Assembly (NCBI RefSeq): GCF_000981385.1
Contig: NZ_LATZ01000019.1
Location: forward strand, 24,799 to 88,798
Direction of reading: 5' to 3'
Length of the DNA stretch: 64,000 nucleotides
Source of the DNA: Bacillus sp. SA1-12
GTDB taxonomy: Bacteria > Bacillota > Bacilli > Bacillales > Bacillaceae
Shown here: one piece after another, positions 17,595 to 25,225 of the stretch
Layout: each line of letters starts with the position of its first letter
Position numbering within the stretch: position 1 is the stretch's first letter
Translations under genes and position numbers: made by a program
Notes under the pieces: generated by a model
Told to the model about the DNA's origin: nothing
The model's database searches: none
What the model saw: only the letters and a program-made list of their open reading frames with translations

Positions 17595-18161
17595 ATGATG
17601 AAAAAAACTTTAATATTAATTTTTGCACTAACACTATCTATAATTGCTGGTTGTGGCAATCAAGACGAAGGAACGAAAAATGGTTCGGATTCCGCAAATA
17701 AAGAAGCAACTACAGAAAATACAAATGAAGAAAAAGAGACGAATAATGATCTCTATTTCAAAGATAATGAAGCAAAATTAAATGACTTAAAAATTAAAAT
17801 TACAGAAACTAAAGTTATTCAAGCTGGTGAAAAAGGAAATGAATATGGTGAAAAACCTGTATTTGCAATTTGGTATGAAACAACTAATTTAAGTGATAAA
17901 GAGATTGACCCTATTACTGGATGGATGGCAGTATTTGAAGCAGTACAAGACAATGATCCTAATGCAGTCAATACTCTTGAAGTTGGTGGACTTCCAGATG
18001 ACCAATTTCTCGATTCTCAATTAGAAACAATTAAAAAAGATGGTACAGTTAAAAATGCAGTAGCTTATGAATTAGATGATTTAGAAACACCTGTAACATT
18101 AATTGCTACACAAGGTATTGGTGGCGATAAATTAGGTGAACAAACTTTTAATATTAAATAA
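17595..18161 (+). CDS. Lipoprotein with DUF5067-like domain
   Basis: 188 residues. Signal peptide with lipobox IIAGC at residues 17-21, then a Ser/Glu/Asn-rich linker to about residue 52. The remaining beta-sandwich has FKDNEAKLNDLKIKITETKV, FAIWYETTNLSDKEIDP and YELDDLETPVTLIA, a pattern of DUF5067/DUF4352-type extracellular proteins. AAGGAG lies 10 nt upstream of ATG 17595. A strong terminator follows. Anchored on the outer face of the membrane; role unknown. Confidence 0.75.
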   Translation: MMKKTLILIFALTLSIIAGCGNQDEGTKNGSDSANKEATTENTNEEKETNNDLYFKDNEAKLNDLKIKITETKVIQAGEKGNEYGEKPVFAIWYETTNLSDKEIDPITGWMAVFEAVQDNDPNAVNTLEVGGLPDDQFLDSQLETIKKDGTVKNAVAYELDDLETPVTLIATQGIGGDKLGEQTFNIK

Positions 18162-18178
18162 ACGTTTTAAATCTGTTT

Positions 18179-18209
18179 AAAAAACACTTCCATTTGTAAG
18201 TGTTTTTTT
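18179..18209 (+). terminator. Rho-independent terminator of the lipoprotein gene
   Basis: AAAAAACACTT / AAGTGTTTTTTT hairpin 18 bp after the stop codon with a T-run. Confidence 0.8.
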
Positions 18210-18210
18210 G

Positions 18211-18285
18211 CTAATTGATCCCAAAATTAAAGCAGCAGGATGGCACGAAAGTCAAATACAACGTGAATATAAAGTTTTTTACTAA
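18211..18285 (+). pseudogene. HsdR N-terminal stub ending in a hairpin repeat
   Basis: 24 codons reading LIDPKIKAAGWHESQIQREY, the conserved start region of type I restriction HsdR subunits (IDPKLxxAGW...REY). The stop codon TAA comes from the repeat core ACTAACGGGTGC at 18281-18292, so the gene was cut exactly where the repeat begins. Too short to be functional. Confidence 0.5.
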
Positions 18286-18350
18286 CGGGTGCATTTCTCC
18301 GAGAAAGAGAAGTGCTATTTTCGGATAAAGTAAAGTCTAGATTTTTAAAA

Positions 18351-18380
18351 AGAAGACCCTCTTATAAATAGGAGGTCTTC
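18351..18380 (-). terminator. Terminator of the 96-residue ORF
   Basis: Stem GAAGACC / GGTCTTC followed on the minus strand by CTTTTTAAAAA, 80 bp downstream of the stop codon at 18460. Confidence 0.6.
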
Positions 18381-18459
18381 ATTCGTTAATTTAAAATGAT
18401 TTCCATGACCGTGATAGCTACTACGTAGAACTGTAAAAAGCTTGTGGTATACAGTATTA

Positions 18460-18750
18460 TTAAACTGTTTGATCTACTTCATCCAGCAGATTAGCAAGAA
18501 TCATACTGTTCTCCTGGTCTGCATCAAATTGTACTGTATCATCAAAATGAAACAGCTTATAGGGATTAGGAAAAGTTTCTTGCATGTATTTGACGAATCC
18601 TTCTATATCATTACCTAATTCATCATTACGGCGAAACTCCATCATAATAGAACGAAACTTATGTAGTGGTAGATCACATTGAATATTATAAGATTGGCTT
18701 ATACCAAAATGTCCTTCATCAGTACTATAAAGGTTGTATATATAAGTCAA
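18460..18750 (-). CDS. Hypothetical protein, 96 residues
   Basis: Not recognised. Soluble, acidic, with a conserved-looking middle LPLHKFRSIMMEFRRNDELGN. The TTG start at 18750 is supported by AAAGGAGGG 8 nt upstream, one of the strongest binding sites in the area, and the gene has its own terminator, so it is probably real. It stands alone between two hairpin-repeat regions. Confidence 0.6.
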   Translation of the reverse strand: MTYIYNLYSTDEGHFGISQSYNIQCDLPLHKFRSIMMEFRRNDELGNDIEGFVKYMQETFPNPYKLFHFDDTVQFDADQENSMILANLLDEVDQTV

Positions 18751-18778
18751 AGGAAATCCCTCCTTTCTTTTCCTATTA

Positions 18779-19401
18779 TCTTTCCTAATTTGGACAAATT
18801 TATTTAAAATGTGAAGTTTAAAAAAGAAACTAATTCTTAAAAAAACTAGTCAAAGATCTTTTTTAACTAATGGTGCATTAGTTAAACAAAATAGAATTTG
18901 CATGGTCCTATTATCACGACTGGGTGTCTTGTCCTGACAATAGGACCATGCATTATTAAACTAAGTCCAATTCTTACTTATTTAATATATCTTTTACAAT
19001 TTTCTTTTCAAATATAATCTGTTACTTGAATACACAGTGTAATTATAGGTACTGAAAAAGGATATTAATTCGAGGTCCCTTTATTGCTGCTTTTTCAATT
19101 AAAGAGCCCAATTGCGTAAAATCGTTTTTCTTTAATACCCTCTCTCAAAACAATTCAAATCACTCACATTCATACAATTCCTAAATTATAGAACGATTGT
19201 TTGTTTTGTTTGAATATCAACAGAGTTATTTAACAAAGCCTATATTTTAAAAAAATAATAAGTAGAAGCTTTTATGAATACGGTTTTTAATAATTAAGCT
19301 AGTCATTATTGATTACAACGAGGTATAGTAATTGTAAGGAATCACTATTTTATAGAAAAGCGGTTTTATGACTAGTTACCAATACTGGCGAGAGGAGAGC
19401 A
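18779..19401. other. Intergenic region with two strong hairpins, no gene seen
   Basis: Contains a 10-bp hairpin (TTAACTAATG / CATTAGTTAA, 18862-18884) that is a form of the cassette repeat, followed directly by 14-bp arms TGCATGGTCCTATT / AATAGGACCATGCA (18898-18911 and 18938-18951). A further repeat-like core, TTTTTCAATTAAAGAGCCC, lies near 19090-19112. The last 100 bp hold the promoter of the next gene. Confidence 0.5.
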
Positions 19402-20427
19402 ATGAGAGTTATGGATTGGACAGCTATTCTATCTATTACAGGTGCTTTTGGAGCAGCTGCTACAGCACAATTCATTTCACATCGGTTTTCATATAGACGT
19501 GAATACAAAAATTATCATAGAGAACGTCTTCAAAATTTATATTTTCCACTATTATTTAAAGTAAGGAATTATATCCATGCAGAGAACTATAAGGTAATAT
19601 ACATGGATCAACAGAAAAAGGATGAGAACGCATTTGAACAAGCTCACAAAGAAGACATGCGGAATCCACGAATTCAATTTGAAAAAATCATAGAAGTCTT
19701 AGATGAGAATATAAAATATGCTGATCAAGGACTCATCATACAATATGAAAAAGTTAAAGCGCATATTTCAATTTATATGCAAGATGGACTTGGAAACAGT
19801 TGGTTTAATCTCAGAGTGCAAATGTGTGAAGAGTTTTTAAAAGAATACATTTACCTGAGCAAAGCTCTAGGGGTATATACAGAAGAAACAAAGCAGCATA
19901 TTAAAGGAATAATGTATTACATAAACTTGAGACGTATATTACTAGAATGCTATATGCCCCAAATAGCCGATTGTTTGCTTTATAACATTGAACTACTAGA
20001 ATTTATGACAACTGTCTCTGATTTAGAAAAAAGTATGATAATTATAAAGGAAATAGAACACGGCAGGAAACGACGCAATAAGATAATGGACACAAATTTA
20101 AAATACTCAACTCATCATAGTGAACTTAGGAAATTTCTGGTGACCGAAAAACAAATAGAACGTCATCAGAAGAAACTGCATAAATATTTTAACAGTATAC
20201 GGAAAAGAGATTTATATTATTTGAAGGAAGAGATTTTATCAGAAGCTTATATATATATGCACGAAGTAATTCCAAAATATAGCAAGCGTGCAGAATATCA
20301 TAGCATGAATTCAAAGTATACAGGAGAAAAGGAAGGTGAATATGTCATTAAATTAGTAGAAATGTGGAAAGAGGCTTTAGAACAAAAAAGGCTTGATTAT
20401 GAAACTCAAGAGTTTGAAACAGATTAG
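19402..20427 (+). CDS. Hypothetical membrane-anchored protein
   Basis: 341 residues, no family recognised. N-terminal hydrophobic segment WTAILSITGAFGAAATAQFIS (residues 5-25) would anchor it, followed by basic RREYKNYHRERLQ and a long, charged, mostly helical cytoplasmic domain. The region LVTEKQIERHQKKLHKYF could form a coiled coil. AGAGGAG precedes ATG 19402. Single gene, ended by a 17-bp hairpin. Small AT-rich membrane-anchored orphans like this are common accessory genes. Confidence 0.6.
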   Translation: MRVMDWTAILSITGAFGAAATAQFISHRFSYRREYKNYHRERLQNLYFPLLFKVRNYIHAENYKVIYMDQQKKDENAFEQAHKEDMRNPRIQFEKIIEVLDENIKYADQGLIIQYEKVKAHISIYMQDGLGNSWFNLRVQMCEEFLKEYIYLSKALGVYTEETKQHIKGIMYYINLRRILLECYMPQIADCLLYNIELLEFMTTVSDLEKSMIIIKEIEHGRKRRNKIMDTNLKYSTHHSELRKFLVTEKQIERHQKKLHKYFNSIRKRDLYYLKEEILSEAYIYMHEVIPKYSKRAEYHSMNSKYTGEKEGEYVIKLVEMWKEALEQKRLDYETQEFETD

Positions 20428-20641
20428 GTTCCTAGATAACAGATAATTATGTTCCATTATAGAAACTTTTAGTCCATTGAAAATAAAAAGTTCTATTTAA
20501 TACTATTCAGGCCATCGAGAAAGTCCAATTTGTTCACAATCTCACACCAATATAAATAGCTAGTTTCGTTAAGAACCATTAGTCCGTTAATTGGCACTTT
20601 AATGAAAAAATATTACATGAGTATTTTTAAATAGCAAATCA

Positions 20642-20687
20642 TTTATCCTTCAAAACATAGGTCTACACCAATGTTTTGAAGGATAAA
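20642..20687. terminator. 17-bp perfect hairpin between convergent genes
   Basis: TTTATCCTTCAAAACAT (20642-20658) and its exact complement (20671-20687), 12-nt loop. Lies between the plus-strand membrane protein gene and the minus-strand TetR gene and may terminate both, though no long T-run follows. Confidence 0.55.
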
Positions 20688-20744
20688 TTAATGCAAAGTT
20701 ATTAATTTCTGTATATCAAAGTAATTGTTTCAAATAGGAATTTA

Positions 20745-21350
20745 TTAATCCTTCTTCTTAGGTTCTTGGATTTGAAGCAATTCAATAAAAACATTAACCA
20801 TTTCCTGTATTTTAATTCGATTATCAACAAAATGTTGCAAGTTGTAACCATTAAAAAGAGCCATACCTGTAGTTGCTAATGTTCTAGCATCTAATGGACT
20901 TCCGACAATACCTTCGTCCTTCATCTCCTGAAAAAAGTGTGTAAGAAATGATCTCCATTCCTCCATCTGGAGAACAAGCCTTTCTTTTATCTTTGGGAAT
21001 TCATTCGAAATCATACACCCTTGAAGAAGCATAGGAGAAGACCCCTTTACATAGGACTCGTTCACCAAACGCATGGCGTGTTCTGTAAATTTATTTAGCA
21101 AATCTCGGTCCTTTCCATTAAGTGCTTCCTTTAAATCTTCAAAAAAGAAATCAATACCTTCTTTTATTAACTTTAGCATGAATTCCTCTTTGCTTGAAAA
21201 ATGAGCATAGAAAGCACCTTTAGAATATCCAGCATGTTTAACAAGTTGATTAATACTAGTCCTAGAAAACCCTTGTTTAGAAAACAATTCAATGCCTGAC
21301 TGCATTAATTTGTTAATCGTATCTTCTGATTGCTTTTGAAAATAATTCAA
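20745..21350 (-). CDS. TetR-family transcriptional repressor
   Basis: 201 residues. N-terminal helix-turn-helix FSKQGFSRTSINQLVKHAGYSKGAFYAHFSSKEEF is the TetR DNA-binding domain; the C-terminal half (residues 60-195) is an all-helical ligand domain of the YxaF/AcrR-like type. It is divergent from a secreted-protein gene. A 20-bp near-perfect palindrome between the two genes is the probable operator, so it likely represses its neighbour and possibly itself. Inducer unknown. Confidence 0.85.
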   Translation of the reverse strand: MNYFQKQSEDTINKLMQSGIELFSKQGFSRTSINQLVKHAGYSKGAFYAHFSSKEEFMLKLIKEGIDFFFEDLKEALNGKDRDLLNKFTEHAMRLVNESYVKGSSPMLLQGCMISNEFPKIKERLVLQMEEWRSFLTHFFQEMKDEGIVGSPLDARTLATTGMALFNGYNLQHFVDNRIKIQEMVNVFIELLQIQEPKKKD

Positions 21351-21427
21351 CGTAAAAAGCCCCTTTTGAAATTTTTGTATAATTTTTACATTTTATATTC
21401 CAAAATATGGAGTTTGAAGTTATAATA

Positions 21428-21447
21428 AATACAAACCGGTTGGTATT
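21428..21447. promoter_or_regulatory. TetR operator palindrome
   Basis: AATACAAACC-GGTTGGTATT, a 20-bp palindrome with a single mismatched pair, centred on CCGG. Located 56 bp before the start of the secreted protein and about 80 bp from the TetR gene start. This form (TACnnACCGGT) is typical of TetR-family operators. Confidence 0.7.
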
Positions 21448-21502
21448 CATTATAGCTATAATGTTGATAAATCTAAAGTCTTACTTTCCAGGAGGAGAAA
21501 AA

Positions 21503-21901
21503 ATGACATTAACTCAAAAGGCTTTTAAAAATTGGATCTTACCATTTGTTTTATGCTTTTCAATGATTTTTGCATTTTTTCCAAGTCCAAAAGCAGATGC
21601 TGCAACTCGCACGTTTGATAAAACCCTTTATAGTGGTACATTAGCAAGTGGTGCTTGTCAAACTTCTTATCCGGTTATTAATCAAAAAGTAAACATAACA
21701 AATCTAGGTGGAGATATTCTAGCTAAAGAACAATATTGGACTGGAAGTGAGTGGCAAACGTTTAGATCCAAAAGGTTAACATACTACAATACGCCTAGTA
21801 TCTTTACTATTGAATCAGATGGAGAAAAGTGGCGAATATTGATGACAGCATATAAACCAGCCCATATACATGTTGATTGTTATGGTTCTTCTTCATATTA
21901 G
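21503..21901 (+). CDS. Small secreted protein under TetR control
   Basis: 132 residues from ATG 21503, chosen because AGGAGGAG lies 7 nt upstream; a longer in-frame ATG at 21407 lies on the other side of the operator. A signal peptide (NWILPFVLCFSMIFAFF, cleavage after KADA, about residue 33) leads to a mature protein of about 100 residues with two Cys (GACQTSY near residue 47 and VDCYGSSSY at the end) that could form one disulphide. WTGSEWQTF and GEKWRILMTAY suggest a small beta-sandwich. Family not recognised. Confidence 0.7.
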   Translation: MTLTQKAFKNWILPFVLCFSMIFAFFPSPKADAATRTFDKTLYSGTLASGACQTSYPVINQKVNITNLGGDILAKEQYWTGSEWQTFRSKRLTYYNTPSIFTIESDGEKWRILMTAYKPAHIHVDCYGSSSY

Positions 21902-21998
21902 AGAACGTTGGAAAATTTACTATCAAGTTGATTTTAAAGGCATAACATAACGAACACCTGTCTTTACTTCCATTTAAGAAATTAAAATATCGTATTCC

Positions 21999-22078
21999 TG
22001 ATTATGTTACTTAACATAATCACAATTTTAAGAGGTAAGCAAAAAGGCCAAATCTTTATGTATAAAGGATTTGGTCTT
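21999..22078 (+). terminator. Two hairpins downstream of the secreted protein
   Basis: TGATTATGTTA / TAACATAATCA (21999-22022), then AAGGCCAAATCTTTA / TAAAGGATTTGGTCTT (22044-22078) followed by TGTTTTTTATC. The second is a convincing plus-strand terminator; the remaining 150 bp up to the cupin gene hold nothing recognisable. Confidence 0.6.
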
Positions 22079-22230
22079 GTTTTTTATCGATTATGCAGGA
22101 TTTTATACATCGTTGATTTATCAACGTTTTCGGCTTCTAAAAAAGAAGCCTGGCAGGTGCATAAAAAAGTGGGGTTTTATGCAATCTCTTCTTCCACTAT
22201 AGCTACCCTTTAGTTGAATAACATTTGTTT

Positions 22231-22692
22231 TTAATTTTTAATCTTACCTAACTCAAGTAGTTCATTTTCAGAAAGTTTCTTTGTAAAATTATCTAGGTCT
22301 TCCGATGGAAACCAATCAATCTTAGGACCTCCACCACCATATTTAATCGTATGAGTTATTGAATTAGAAGACATAAATATATTGTGATGAACAAAAGGGT
22401 TTACAGTTACGCTTTCCCCCTCCTGAAGAAAGCGTAAATCTACGTCTCCATTTAAACAAATTTCTGCATAAACAATCCACCCTGACTGAACAACATAGAA
22501 CTCGGAAACTTCTTTGTGATAATGGCTATTCTGCCAAGCACCTATTTTTGAACCAACAGTACGACAATATGAACTACCATCGGTACTAACTAACCTATAT
22601 CGTTTTTCACCATTATTCATAAGTTCAAAATTAACATCTATACCAGATGACTGTGCTTCTTCTACACTAATTTTTCTTGGATTATAAGACAT
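22231..22692 (-). CDS. Cupin-domain protein
   Basis: 153 residues. HYHKEVSEFYVVQSGW (about residues 57-72) is cupin motif 1 with the HxH and Glu metal ligands, and GESVTVNPFVHHNIF (about 90-104) is motif 2 with the third His. The single-domain size and Phe-rich barrel suggest a sugar or small-molecule isomerase/binding protein, but no specific activity can be read. GGGAG precedes ATG 22692. Last unit of the cassette-like series. Confidence 0.75.
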   Translation of the reverse strand: MSYNPRKISVEEAQSSGIDVNFELMNNGEKRYRLVSTDGSSYCRTVGSKIGAWQNSHYHKEVSEFYVVQSGWIVYAEICLNGDVDLRFLQEGESVTVNPFVHHNIFMSSNSITHTIKYGGGGPKIDWFPSEDLDNFTKKLSENELLELGKIKN

Positions 22693-22743
22693 ATTCTTCT
22701 CCCTATTTAAATAACGTTCGCCCCTGCATTTTACTCTTGTTAA

Positions 22744-22790
22744 ATAACCTGCTTCTTGAATAAAAAAAGCGTTCCTTATAACGAGAACAC
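22744..22790 (-). repeat. Cassette repeat, copy 1 (degenerate)
   Basis: Between the HisA-like gene and the cupin. In gene orientation: a terminator stem (GTTCT...GGAAC) with CTTTTTTT, then ATTCAAGAAGCAGGTTATTTAA, a weakened version of ATTCAAGTAACGGGCAGG. Confidence 0.5.
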
Positions 22791-22801
22791 ACTCTTTTAG
22801 C

Positions 22802-23575
22802 TTAATAATGAATATTTTTATAAAACCTAACTACCTCACTATAAGATAAGTCACCACCGAATAAATCTAATGAACTTCCTATTGTTATATCTAATTTACC
22901 ATTGGAAACTTTTAAAAAGTTCTCTAAATCTTTAATTGAACGCACACCACCTGCATATGTAGTTGGAATTGTAACCCACTCAGTTAACTTCTTTACTAAA
23001 TCTTCTTCAATTCCAGTACGCTTTCCCTCTACATCAACTGCATGAATCAACAATTCATCACAATACTTCTCTATTTCCCTAATTGTTGACTTATTGATCT
23101 CAAAGTTACTAAATGTTGTCCATTTATTTGTAACAACAAACCACTTACCGTTCTTTTGTTTACAACTTAAGTCAATTACCAGTTTTTCTTTTCCAACTTC
23201 ATTTACTAATTTATTTAATCTATCTATATTTATATCACCATTATTAAAAATGTATGATGTCACTATCACATGAGAAGCATTGTTTTCAAGATAAAAAGAA
23301 GCATTTTCAGCCGTAATTCCTCCTCCAATTTGTAAACCAAGGGGAAACTCTTTTAGTGCTTGTAATGCAGATTCTTTATTACCTTCCCCAAGCATAATAA
23401 CATGCCCACCATTTAAATTGTCATTTCTAAACAAAGATGCGTAATAAGCCGAATCATAATCTGATACGAAATTTTCAATAACAAATTGATTAACTAATCC
23501 TAGTGTATCTCCTACTATTTGTTTAACCTTTCCTTGATGAATATCTATACAAGGTCTAAATTTCAATGTTATCAC
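22802..23575 (-). CDS. HisA-type isomerase, eukaryotic (HIS6-like) form
   Basis: 257 residues. FRPCIDIHQGKVKQIVG at the start, LQIGGGI, ASHVIVTSYIF, LVIDLSCKQKNGKWFVV, NKWTTFSNFEIN, ELLIHAVDVEGKRTGIEE, YAGGVRSIKDL and GKLDITIGSSLDLFGG follow the yeast/plant HIS6 sequence rather than bacterial HisA. The catalytic Asp residues (in CIDIH and VDVEG) are kept. HIS6/HisA is the ProFAR isomerase of histidine synthesis. No other his gene is nearby; it is an isolated unit between hairpin repeats. GTG start at 23575 follows AGAGGGATA. Whether it supplies histidine synthesis or has been repurposed is open. Confidence 0.8.
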   Translation of the reverse strand: MITLKFRPCIDIHQGKVKQIVGDTLGLVNQFVIENFVSDYDSAYYASLFRNDNLNGGHVIMLGEGNKESALQALKEFPLGLQIGGGITAENASFYLENNASHVIVTSYIFNNGDINIDRLNKLVNEVGKEKLVIDLSCKQKNGKWFVVTNKWTTFSNFEINKSTIREIEKYCDELLIHAVDVEGKRTGIEEDLVKKLTEWVTIPTTYAGGVRSIKDLENFLKVSNGKLDITIGSSLDLFGGDLSYSEVVRFYKNIHY

Positions 23576-23638
23576 TATCCCTCTAATTCTGTAATTAATA
23601 AATAATTCACCAAAAAAATATGAATTTCCTTCTTAAAT

Positions 23639-23710
23639 TAATCTGCCCGTTACTTGAATAAGAAAAAGCTGTCGTAGTGGCAGCTCTTCAACTCTTGAAC
23701 CCGTTAGTGG
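23639..23710 (-). repeat. Cassette repeat, copy 2
   Basis: In gene orientation: CCACTAACGGGTTCAAGAG-TTGAAG, then stem GCTGCCACTACGACAGC with TTTTTC, then TTATTCAAGTAACGGGCAG. Three hairpin parts, the middle one a terminator for the GNAT gene upstream. Confidence 0.7.
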
Positions 23711-23730
23711 ATCAACAAGCCAAGCTCAAT

Positions 23731-24177
23731 TTATCTATGTAAAATCATCTGGTCTGTTTCTTTAAATCCAAGTGATTTGTATAGTTTTTTTGCATTATCA
23801 CTGGCTAATAGACGGATGGTATTTATATCTTTTTTAGTAAACCAATCTAACACTTCGTTTGTTAACATTTTTGCATAACCTTGATTTCTAAACATCGGCT
23901 CTACATAAACATCACCAATAAACCCATATTCTTCATCCTTATAAAAACAGTAAGGAATATCTTCTTTGATGAATGACCCAGCACACGCAACAATATTGTT
24001 TTCGTGTTCAATGACAAAGTGAATAGCTTTTTCTATTTCATACAATTCTTTGTAGGTCTCCTCAACAACCTGAACAAAATCATCTCTAAGAAGGTGTTCC
24101 ATTCCAACTTCTTTAAACATTTTCTGTTTAAGTAGTGTTATTGCAGGAATATCTAATATTGTTGCAGTTCGTATCAA
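23731..24177 (-). CDS. GNAT acetyltransferase
   Basis: 148 residues. The acetyl-CoA pocket is VYVEPMFRNQGYAKML (motif A with R-N-Q-G-Y-A, about residues 90-105), followed by IRLLASDNAKKLYKSLGF (motif B). The N-terminal half begins IRTATILDIPAITLLK as usual for GNATs. TTG start with GGGGGAG upstream. Substrate unknown; such acetyltransferases often modify antibiotics, amines or peptide N-termini. Single gene between two repeat copies. Confidence 0.8.
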   Translation of the reverse strand: MIRTATILDIPAITLLKQKMFKEVGMEHLLRDDFVQVVEETYKELYEIEKAIHFVIEHENNIVACAGSFIKEDIPYCFYKDEEYGFIGDVYVEPMFRNQGYAKMLTNEVLDWFTKKDINTIRLLASDNAKKLYKSLGFKETDQMILHR

Positions 24178-24240
24178 ATTACTCTCCCCCTCATTAATTT
24201 ATAATATTTAATTCTCTTTAATTCTCTTTACCTCGTCCCT

Positions 24241-24343
24241 TATTCAACTATCCTGCTTACGTTAGTTGAAGACGATAAAGAAAAAAGGCTGCCACAGCAA
24301 CCCATTATCTTCTTCAACTCTTACTACCCGTTACTTGAATAAG
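24241..24343 (-). repeat. Cassette repeat, copy 3 (complete)
   Basis: In gene orientation: ATTCAAGTAACGGGTAGTAA-GAGTTGAAGAAG, terminator stem GGGTTGCTGTGGCAGCC followed by TTTTTTC, then GTCTTCAACTAACGTAAGC and AGTTGAATAAGGG. Shares its terminator stem almost exactly with copy 4. About 170 bp between this repeat and the lipoprotein gene are non-coding. Confidence 0.75.
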
Positions 24344-24515
24344 AATGATGCTACTACAAAACCTATTATGATTATTAGAAAGTCATTTCTAATAAAGGTG
24401 GTGTTAGACATTGTTAATTAAAATTTTCCATAAATCTAATCGATCCACTCAAGTAGCCCTGATATAATCTGCCTAATATTGAAGAGAAGCCCCTATTAGC
24501 TTAAAAGCCTTAACT

Positions 24516-24965
24516 TCAATTCTTGATTAAGTCTCCGCCAACACTAAATTGATGTTTATTATCTACGGTTTCTATATAACCTATTAATTGAATACTAGGA
24601 TTATCTATTCCTAATAAAGATTTATCACCTATACCTTCAAACGGCATAAAAAGATCTAATGTAACCTTTTCCCCTGGTTGAATATCTAATTTGTTTCCCT
24701 TAGCTTCAACTTTATATTCATTACCTTTATAAGCAGCCTCACCGTATTTTATAGGAAAGGAAACAAAAACATTATTTTGCTTTATAACAAAATCACTACC
24801 ATTTATCAATTTTATGGAATATGATATTCCTTCTTCTAGTGTTTTCTTTTCAATTAACTCTAGCCTAATTTTTTGATAATCATATGTTGTAGCTTTTTTT
24901 TCATTAACACATCCTGCTAATAATACTGAGATTAATAAAAAAGAAGATAATAATTTAAATTTCAA
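24516..24965 (-). CDS. Small lipoprotein
   Basis: 149 residues. Signal peptide KLLSSFLLISVLLAGC with lipobox LAGC (Cys 19). The mature part looks like a small immunoglobulin-like sandwich (SYSIKLINGSDFVIKQNNVF, IQPGEKVTLDLFMPF), the style of DUF4352/FxLYD-type lipoproteins. No enzyme motif. Surface-anchored, role unknown. Single gene between repeat copies 3 and 4. Confidence 0.7.
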   Translation of the reverse strand: MKFKLLSSFLLISVLLAGCVNEKKATTYDYQKIRLELIEKKTLEEGISYSIKLINGSDFVIKQNNVFVSFPIKYGEAAYKGNEYKVEAKGNKLDIQPGEKVTLDLFMPFEGIGDKSLLGIDNPSIQLIGYIETVDNKHQFSVGGDLIKN

Positions 24966-25048
24966 ACATAAGCTCCCCTTACTATCAGTGTTTTTTCTAC
25001 CATATTAACATTAAATACCATTTTCAGGGGGGATTAATTGAACTTACC

Positions 25049-25150
25049 TTATTAAACTAACCTGACACTTAGTAAGAACGATAAAGAAAAAAGGCTGCCG
25101 CAGCAACCCATTTTTTTCTTCAACTCTTGCACCCGTTACTTTAAGTACAG
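25049..25150 (-). repeat. Cassette repeat, copy 4 (complete)
   Basis: In gene orientation: CTTAAAGTAACGGGTGCAAG, AGTTGAAG, stem GGGTTGCTGCGGCAGCC with TTTTTTC, then a worn TTACTAAGTGTCAGGTTAG and TTTAATAAGG. The stem differs from copy 3 by one base in the loop. Confidence 0.75.
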
Positions 25151-25225
25151 TATTTCACAATCTATATCTTCAAATTGAATTTATATAAAGTCTATTCACT
25201 TTAATTTTGTTTTTGAAAAACACCT

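Noticed and set aside
22004..22213. 69-codon plus-strand ORF
   Set aside because: It runs through a strong terminator hairpin, lacks a binding site and has no protein-like pattern.
24178..24515. T-box or riboswitch leader in the longer gaps
   Set aside because: No T-box sequence, specifier stem or known aptamer core found; the structure there is the cassette repeat and its terminator.
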